Source: Salinicoccus sesuvii (GTDB lineage Bacteria; Bacillota; Bacilli; Staphylococcales; Salinicoccaceae). From it: a stretch of 64,000 bases of DNA. This document shows, one piece after another, positions 58,566-64,000 of the stretch. Every line of letters begins with the position of its first letter. Positions within the stretch are counted from its first letter, which is position 1. The notes below the pieces were generated by a model. It saw only the letters and a list, made by a program, of their open reading frames with translations. It made no database searches and was not told the DNA's origin. The position numbers were made by a program, and so were the translations under genes. The stretch spans positions 124,001 to 188,000 of the forward strand of contig NZ_JBHRWV010000009.1 of NCBI RefSeq assembly GCF_042648145.1. The letters run 5' to 3'.

Positions 58566-60068
58566 ATGACAAAAACAATAACTATTATCGGTGCAGGAGT
58601 TGCAGGACTTGCAAGTGCAGTGCGTCTACAGAATGAAGGATATGATGTCATTATCCTTGAGAAGGAGTCTACGCCAGGGGGTAAGATGAACCGTATCGAC
58701 GTCGATGGATATTACTTCGACCTTGGACCTACCATCGTGATGATGCCTGAACTTTACAGAGAGGTGTTTGAACTCGCGGGCCGTGATCCTGAAGACTATA
58801 TCCCAATGCAGCGGCTTGATCCCATGTACAGTGGATATTTCGACAACGGAACCAAGCAATATCAGGTCACTAACGATCTAGTAAAAAACATTGAAATGTT
58901 TGAAGAGATCAGTGATAAGGATGCTGAAGGCTTCATGAGATACTTGAGTGATCTGTATGGAAGGTTCAACGTTGCTAAAAAACATTTTCTACAAAGGCCA
59001 TTCAGAAGTCAGAAAGATTTCTATAACCCCTTTATGATTGGACAGGGGCTCAAATTGCGTACACTGAGCAACGCTGAAAATCTGATGAAGAAGTATATCA
59101 AAGATAAACGTATGAGACAGATGATAAGCTTTCAAACCCTCTACATCGGTGTATCTCCTTTTAAAGGACCCTCGCTCTATACTATTATCCCAATGATAGA
59201 ATTTTTATACGGTGTATGGTTCATTAAGGGCGGCATGCGTACCATGGCTTCCGGTATGGAACGACTGTTCCTCGAGCTCGGAGGTAAAGTTGAATACGAT
59301 TCAAGTGTGGAACGTATTGTCATAGAGGATAATAAGGCTATTGGTGTTTCAGTAGATGGAACTTTCGTCCCTTCAGATTATGTTATGTGTAATGCTGACT
59401 TCCCTTACGCTTTAAAACATCTTGTAGAAAAGCCGGAACATAAAGGCAAATACGTGGATGAGAAGATAGATAAAATGGATTATTCGTGTTCCTGTTTCGT
59501 GCTTTACTTAGGCATGGATAGAAAATATCCTGAGATTGACAATGTGCACAACTTTGTTTTTTCAGAAGATCTCGACACGAACATCAACCAAATTTTTGAT
59601 GGTGACATACTTGAGGACCCGTCACTTTATATGTACGTTGCTTCAAAAATTGATCCTTCTCTTGCTCCAAAAGATAAGGATGGCATTTATATACTAATGC
59701 CAGTCTCCGACCTCTCTACGATGAAATACGAATGGACTGATGAAATAACGCAGTTATATCGCGATAAGATCATTGAAAAAATAAAAATGCTTCCAGGAAT
59801 GGCGGATTTTGATCAAGAGATTGTTACAGAGAAAAGAATGACCCCCCATGAATTCGAAGGTCGCTTCAATGCTTATAATGGTGCAACTTTCGGACTTAGA
59901 CCAACTTTGACACAAAGTAATCATATGCGTCCTCAAAGTAAAGCGACACACTGCGACAATCTATACTTTACTGGAAGCAGCACACATCCAGGCGCTGGTG
60001 TACCGATTGTACTATTGTCTTCAAAGATTGCTGTTGGAGAACTTTTGAAGGATGAAAATCATCGATAG
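58566..60068 (+). CDS. crtN: 4,4'-diapophytoene desaturase
   Basis: A 500-residue FAD-dependent desaturase: N-terminal IIGAGVAGLASAVRL, EKESTPGGKMNRIDVDGYYFDLGPTIVMMPE, a CrtN-type middle region (FQTLYIGVSPFKGPSLYTIIPMIE), and C-terminal FTGSSTHPGAGVPIVLLSSKI. It turns dehydrosqualene into 4,4'-diaponeurosporene. I chose the ATG at 58566, one base after fni; an in-frame ATG at 58461 lies inside fni. Length equals S. aureus CrtN (about 502). Confidence 0.94.
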   Translation: MTKTITIIGAGVAGLASAVRLQNEGYDVIILEKESTPGGKMNRIDVDGYYFDLGPTIVMMPELYREVFELAGRDPEDYIPMQRLDPMYSGYFDNGTKQYQVTNDLVKNIEMFEEISDKDAEGFMRYLSDLYGRFNVAKKHFLQRPFRSQKDFYNPFMIGQGLKLRTLSNAENLMKKYIKDKRMRQMISFQTLYIGVSPFKGPSLYTIIPMIEFLYGVWFIKGGMRTMASGMERLFLELGGKVEYDSSVERIVIEDNKAIGVSVDGTFVPSDYVMCNADFPYALKHLVEKPEHKGKYVDEKIDKMDYSCSCFVLYLGMDRKYPEIDNVHNFVFSEDLDTNINQIFDGDILEDPSLYMYVASKIDPSLAPKDKDGIYILMPVSDLSTMKYEWTDEITQLYRDKIIEKIKMLPGMADFDQEIVTEKRMTPHEFEGRFNAYNGATFGLRPTLTQSNHMRPQSKATHCDNLYFTGSSTHPGAGVPIVLLSSKIAVGELLKDENHR

Positions 60069-60079
60069 GAGATGAGGAT

Positions 60080-60967
60080 ATGATGGGACCCCACACACCC
60101 TCACTGGAAAACGACTACAAGATATGCGAGTCCATAATAAAGGAACACTCCAAAAGCTTCTACTATGCTTTCTCCAGCTTACCCGAACTGGATGCAAAAG
60201 CGGTGTATGCCATCTATGCCTTCTGCCGAATGGCAGACGATGCTATTGACCATGCAAGTGATAAAGCACATCGCTTAGAAAATCTCGACAAGCTGAAATC
60301 GGAACTAAACGCATTCCTTGCTGGGAATCGACCTGATACGCCAATGTGGCGCGCATTAGAAGATACATGTGACCGCTATGATATTGACGAATCCATGCTC
60401 TATGCTCAAATCAGAGGCCAAGAAATGGATGTAAGCTTCGAACAGCCAGAAAATTTGGAGGCACTCATTCACTACAGCAATCATGTTGCGGGATCTGTCG
60501 GCAGGTTGCTTTTGCCAATATTGTGCAATGATCCATCAGCCGAACGAAAAGTTAACGCAGAGAAACTTGGAGTAGCAATGCAGCTCACCAATATATTGAG
60601 AGATGTCGGAGAAGACTTTAGACAACATGGGCGTGTTTACATACCGACGACCACGTTGAAACGCCACGGTTGTTCTATGAATCAGATTGAACAGGGAAGA
60701 GCTGACCAGGCTTTCGTTGACGTATGGGAAGACCTTGCCGCCGAAGCAGAAGCATTATATGACAGCTTTAGAGATGAGATCAGTCATTACAAAAAGGAAG
60801 CACAGCTACCACTTTTGATGTCATTATCTGTCTATCGAGAAATTCTAAATGAAGTGCGTAAGAATCGTTACGATTGCTTTACAAAGCGGAATGTTGTCTC
60901 CATGACACGAAAAATGAAAATTAGGAATGAAGAAATGCGGTTTTTGAAAAAAATAAAAAATGTTTGA
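60080..60967 (+). CDS. crtM: Dehydrosqualene (4,4'-diapophytoene) synthase
   Basis: A 295-residue squalene/phytoene synthase-family enzyme that condenses two farnesyl diphosphates. The two Mg-diphosphate aspartate motifs are MADDAIDHASD (about residues 55-65) and QLTNILRDVGEDF (about residues 170-182); HSKSFYYAFSSLP at the N-terminus and HGRVYIP are also typical. The linked C30-type crtN and crtP favour CrtM over C40 CrtB. GGAG lies 7 nt before the ATG, 11 bases after crtN. Confidence 0.92.
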   Translation: MMGPHTPSLENDYKICESIIKEHSKSFYYAFSSLPELDAKAVYAIYAFCRMADDAIDHASDKAHRLENLDKLKSELNAFLAGNRPDTPMWRALEDTCDRYDIDESMLYAQIRGQEMDVSFEQPENLEALIHYSNHVAGSVGRLLLPILCNDPSAERKVNAEKLGVAMQLTNILRDVGEDFRQHGRVYIPTTTLKRHGCSMNQIEQGRADQAFVDVWEDLAAEAEALYDSFRDEISHYKKEAQLPLLMSLSVYREILNEVRKNRYDCFTKRNVVSMTRKMKIRNEEMRFLKKIKNV

Positions 60968-60981
60968 GAGGCGGAAGATTT

Positions 60982-62481
60982 ATGACTGGAAATAAGACAG
61001 CGCTGGTTATAGGAGCTGGACTAGGCGGCTTATCTGCGGCCATCACATTGAGCCAGAACGGTTTTGACGTCAGTCTGTATGAAAAAAATGAACACCTCGG
61101 AGGTAAACTTAACCGCCACGAACAGAATGGTTTCGGTTTTGACCTCGGCCCCTCTCTACTCACCATGCCCTACATATTTGAACGATTGTTCACTCAAAGT
61201 GGTAAAACAATGGAAGACTACGTTGAAATCGAGGAACTGCCGTTACAATGGCGTTCCTTTTTCACTGATGGGAGACGGATTGACCTGTATAAGGACCTAG
61301 AACAGATGGCGTTCGAGAACCCTGAACTCACGGATCAAGATTTAAAAGAGTATCGTAAATTTCTAGATTATGCAGGGAAAATTGATCGATTGACACTGCC
61401 CGGTTATTTCGAAAGAGGGCTGGATGACATTCGTTCAATCATCCGGTTTCACGGACCATTGACGGCTCTGAGGGGATTCGACTATTTCTCAACCATGCAG
61501 CAAGGCATAAATAAACGTGTTAGTAACCCTCATTTGAGAGATATGCTTGGATATTTCATCAAGTATGTTGGCTCTAGTTCCTATAACGCTCCAGCAGTAC
61601 TGAATATGATGGCTCATATGCAATACGAGCAGGGTGTATGGTATGTCAAGGGAGGTCTGCATAAGTTGGCAGAAGGCATCGCTCAACTGGCTCGCGATAT
61701 TGGTGTGAAAATACATACTGGTCAGGCTATAAAAACTGCTGTTACCAATAATGAGAAAGAAATTCAGCATATCGTGCTTGAAGACGGCAGCAAAGTAAGT
61801 GCAGACTACATCGTCTCCAATATGGAAGTATTGCCATTCTATCGCCGTATTCTAGATACTCCACCTAGGAACCTGACATCTCTTGAAAACAAGTTTGAGC
61901 CTGCGAGCTCGGGACTCGTTCTCCACTTGGGCGTAGACCGTACGTATCCACAACTCAGTCATCACAATTTCTTCTTTTCCAGAAATTCAAAAAAGAATTA
62001 TGAAGAAGTGTTCAACAAAAAAATAATGCCGAGCGATCCAACCATCTACCTTGTGAATACAAACAAGACGGACGCTTCGCAAGCGCCTGAAGGATATGAA
62101 AATTTAAAAATACTTCCTCATATCCCGGCTCTTCAGAAAAAGGAATACACCAAAGCTGACTATCTTGCGTTCAGGGAAACTGTCTTAAAAAAGCTCGAAG
62201 ATATGGGACTGACGGACCTTAGGAAGCATATCGTTTCAGAATACATGCTCACTCCGCACGATATACAATCTCTCTACTTTTCAGACCATGGGGCGATATA
62301 TGGTACGATATCCGATCGAAAAAAGAATAGAGGATTCAAGCATCCTAAAAAAGCAAAGGATATTTCCAATCTCTATTTTGTCGGCGGTACAGTTAATCCA
62401 GGAGGCGGTATGCCGATGGTCACACTGAGTGGCCAACAAGTGGGTGCAATGATTGCAGATAGAGAAAGAAATGGAAAATGA
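60982..62481 (+). CDS. crtP: Diapolycopene/diaponeurosporene oxygenase
   Basis: A 499-residue CrtN-related FAD oxygenase that oxidises the terminal methyl of diaponeurosporene to the aldehyde. It closely matches S. aureus CrtP along its length: IGAGLGGLSAAITL, HEQNGFGFDLGPSLLTMPYIFERLF, GYFIKYVGSSSYNAPAVLNMM, VNTNKTDASQAPEGYENLK, and VGGTVNPGGGMPMVTLSGQQ. I chose the ATG at 60982 with GGCGGA upstream; a TTG at 60964 would overlap crtM. The carboxylic acid product needs an aldehyde dehydrogenase. Confidence 0.94.
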   Translation: MTGNKTALVIGAGLGGLSAAITLSQNGFDVSLYEKNEHLGGKLNRHEQNGFGFDLGPSLLTMPYIFERLFTQSGKTMEDYVEIEELPLQWRSFFTDGRRIDLYKDLEQMAFENPELTDQDLKEYRKFLDYAGKIDRLTLPGYFERGLDDIRSIIRFHGPLTALRGFDYFSTMQQGINKRVSNPHLRDMLGYFIKYVGSSSYNAPAVLNMMAHMQYEQGVWYVKGGLHKLAEGIAQLARDIGVKIHTGQAIKTAVTNNEKEIQHIVLEDGSKVSADYIVSNMEVLPFYRRILDTPPRNLTSLENKFEPASSGLVLHLGVDRTYPQLSHHNFFFSRNSKKNYEEVFNKKIMPSDPTIYLVNTNKTDASQAPEGYENLKILPHIPALQKKEYTKADYLAFRETVLKKLEDMGLTDLRKHIVSEYMLTPHDIQSLYFSDHGAIYGTISDRKKNRGFKHPKKAKDISNLYFVGGTVNPGGGMPMVTLSGQQVGAMIADRERNGK

Positions 62482-62482
62482 T

Positions 62483-63631
62483 ATGATTTGGCATCTAGTC
62501 TGGACGATACCTACTCTGATCTGTATGATTTCTGGCTGGATTGTTTTTGCCCGTCCACAACTCATTCAAAAAAAAACGGATCAAGGACGATGTGTTACTA
62601 TCATCATCCCAGCACGCGATGAAGCACACAATCTTCCCAACCTGCTACGCAGCATAGATAAGCAACAAGGACTGACCGTTGAAGTGATTGTGGCAGACGA
62701 CGGGTCGACCGATGGAACTCGAGATATTGCCCGTGAATTCAATGCAGAAGTCGTCGCAGTTCCAACAGGAGAATGGCGTGGTAAGAGTCATGCATGTCAT
62801 CACGGTTCACAGTACGCACAGTACGATACATTTATATTCATGGATGCAGACACAGTTCTTTCAGATGAGACCTCACTGATGCGCATAATCGCCCAGTATC
62901 GACATCAGAAAAATAGTGGTGTACTTTCAGTTCAGCCGTATCACCATACAGAGAAAACATATGAGACCTTTTCCGCACTTTTTAATATTGTTACCGTACT
63001 CGGCATGAACATATTTTCTCTCTTCAAAGAACGCGGACACACAGACTCCGTCTTTGGACCTTTTCTGATGACTAACCGCAATGATTACAGACTTACAGGC
63101 GGACATCGGAACGCCCGGGAGACTATAATAGAAGGCATGGGTATCCACCAAGGCTATCAAGACAAAGGTCTCCCTATCACATTATATATGGGGTATGGCG
63201 TATTGCATTTCAGGATGTATCCAGAAGGACTAGGCTCCGTCGTTAATGGATGGAAAAAACATATCGCAATTGGAGCTAGTAACGCTCAGCCTTGGGTTAT
63301 GATGATGATAATGATTTGGATTGGTGCAGGCATTACTTTGCCGATCTATATTATTGCGACTTGGTTCAGTAGTTTCGGCATGATTGGACTTCCTTTAGTT
63401 CTTTATCTCATATACGCCATTCAGTTCAAATGGATGTGCCAGCGCCTGATTCGCCTTCCTTGGCTCTTAGCATTGTTCTATCCCTTGTATATTCTCTTTT
63501 TCTTCCATGTTTACGGAGCTTCCTTCGTACGTGTCCATCTGTTCAAGAAAGTAGAATGGAAAGGGCGCGAAATAGACCTTAAGAAAAATGGACGACATTT
63601 TTCAGATAATAGGAAAGACGCAGAAGATTAG
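62483..63631 (+). CDS. crtQ: 4,4'-diaponeurosporenoate glycosyltransferase
   Basis: A protein of about 382 residues: one N-terminal membrane helix (LVWTIPTLICMISGWIVF), a GT-A glycosyltransferase domain (ITIIIPARDEAHNLPNLLRS is close; VIVADDGSTDGT and the metal-binding FMDAD), then three C-terminal helices. Length and motifs such as GEWRGKSHACHHG and VLSVQPYHHTEKTYE match S. aureus CrtQ, which attaches glucose to the carotenoid acid. The start is uncertain between 62471 and 62483. No crtO acyltransferase follows; the cluster ends here. Confidence 0.92.
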   Translation: MIWHLVWTIPTLICMISGWIVFARPQLIQKKTDQGRCVTIIIPARDEAHNLPNLLRSIDKQQGLTVEVIVADDGSTDGTRDIAREFNAEVVAVPTGEWRGKSHACHHGSQYAQYDTFIFMDADTVLSDETSLMRIIAQYRHQKNSGVLSVQPYHHTEKTYETFSALFNIVTVLGMNIFSLFKERGHTDSVFGPFLMTNRNDYRLTGGHRNARETIIEGMGIHQGYQDKGLPITLYMGYGVLHFRMYPEGLGSVVNGWKKHIAIGASNAQPWVMMMIMIWIGAGITLPIYIIATWFSSFGMIGLPLVLYLIYAIQFKWMCQRLIRLPWLLALFYPLYILFFFHVYGASFVRVHLFKKVEWKGREIDLKKNGRHFSDNRKDAED

Positions 63632-63646
63632 TCTTCTGCGTCTTTC
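63613..63646. terminator. Bidirectional terminator
   Basis: GAAAGACGCAGAAGA-TTAG-TCTTCTGCGTCTTTC, a 15-bp perfect stem. It encodes the last residues of both convergent genes, so both proteins end in KDAED. Confidence 0.88.
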
Positions 63647-64000
63647 TTATTATTCTTGACCTTATGTGCATCTTTAAGGACACCTATTATGCCATTTTCT
63701 GTATAACTCAGTTCACCAATAATCGTTTTAAACGTAGTATTCTTATTCTCGTCGATATGATAGAGCACAATATCGTCTTCTGTAATACTCCCGGAATCAG
63801 AAGCCTCCACTTCGGTTATTTCGTACTTGTCTATAAATTGGCTATACCAATAGTAGTTAAACGCGTCGTCGAAAAGTATATGGTGTCTGATGACTGGCTC
63901 TATTTTATCGCGAGCTCTTTCACTTTCTACAGGTGGCGGTAGCATACCTACATTTCTCAACCCGAATTCTTGTGAAAGTTCATTGAATGCGAGGTGGTTA
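63628..64000 (-). CDS. Hypothetical protein (5' part beyond window edge)
   Basis: The frame is open to base 64000 with no stop, so the N-terminus is outside. At least 123 residues are present: FNELSQEFGLRNVGMLPPPV, then IRHHILFDDAFNYYWYSQF, and an acidic C-terminal half ending KNNKKDAED. A TTG at 63960 could start a shorter form, but it has no ribosome binding site, so I treat the gene as partial. No family recognised. Confidence 0.6.
   Translation of the reverse strand, partial: NHLAFNELSQEFGLRNVGMLPPPVESERARDKIEPVIRHHILFDDAFNYYWYSQFIDKYEITEVEASDSGSITEDDIVLYHIDENKNTTFKTIIGELSYTENGIIGVLKDAHKVKNNKKDAED

Noticed and set aside
1..64000. Mobile elements, CRISPR arrays, tRNA or rRNA genes
   Set aside because: No transposase, integrase, direct-repeat array or tRNA-like cloverleaf was seen in any intergenic region.

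Overview
The window reads as chromosome of a low-to-mid G+C Gram-positive bacterium of the family Staphylococcaceae, most likely a Salinicoccus/Jeotgalicoccus-type relative rather than Staphylococcus itself. The reasons are a C30 carotenoid cluster of the staphyloxanthin type (crtN, crtM, crtP, crtQ next to a type 2 IPP isomerase), a CstB-type persulfide dioxygenase, strong AGGAGG ribosome binding sites, and a MetA/MetY/MetI/MetC methionine set. The genus is inference. I see no phage, insertion sequence, CRISPR array, rRNA or tRNA. Both end genes (positions 1 and 64000) are cut by the window edge.

Layout. 1-7.8 kb: HAD hydrolase (partial), Na/phosphate symporter, a sulfide:quinone oxidoreductase-like flavoprotein lacking one catalytic cysteine, and a MoxR-DUF58-TgpA-like trio. 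7.8-13.8 kb: glnRA with a perfect GlnR operator, an NSS transporter, fdhD, a membrane-anchored glucosaminidase, an FMN reductase and a small protein. 13.9-22.2 kb: an AldH-like aldehyde dehydrogenase, SDR, MATE and Na+/H+ antiporter genes, a stress protein with a sigma-B-like promoter, a YeiH/YeiE-like pair, and the ykkCD guanidinium exporter under a guanidine-I riboswitch. 22.4-31.7 kb: amino-acid metabolism, with metY-metA under a SAM-I riboswitch, DAHP synthase plus chorismate mutase behind an apparent leader-peptide attenuator, a divergent tyrA, guaC, and an ornithine carbamoyltransferase. 32-40 kb: cstB, a MerR-type coiled-coil protein, metI-metC behind an unclassified leader, a glutaredoxin and proC. 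40-52 kb: small membrane proteins, mqo, a LysR/MetE-like/MFS cluster, a lone PTS IIC-like protein, a MetQ-MetI-MetN importer and thymidine kinase. 52-64 kb: YeeE/YedE sulfur transporter, aldehyde dehydrogenase, dhaKLM, then fni-crtN-crtM-crtP-crtQ.

How the parts fit. MetA carries Glu111 (acetyl-CoA type), so it should feed O-acetylhomoserine both to MetY (direct sulfhydrylation) and to MetI-MetC (transsulfuration). The two arms have different RNA leaders. The sulfur genes (SQR-like, cstB, yeeE, yeiH) are scattered singly instead of forming a cst operon. The carotenoid cluster lacks crtO, and a close relative of the AldH needed for staphyloxanthin lies about 43 kb away.

The most interesting signal is upstream of the DAHP synthase gene. 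A consensus promoter is followed by a 17-residue leader ORF ending in Tyr-Phe-Ser-Tyr-Phe, then by a chain of mutually exclusive helices ending in an intrinsic terminator. This has the architecture of trp-type ribosome-mediated attenuation. Two parS-like sites suggest an origin-proximal location.
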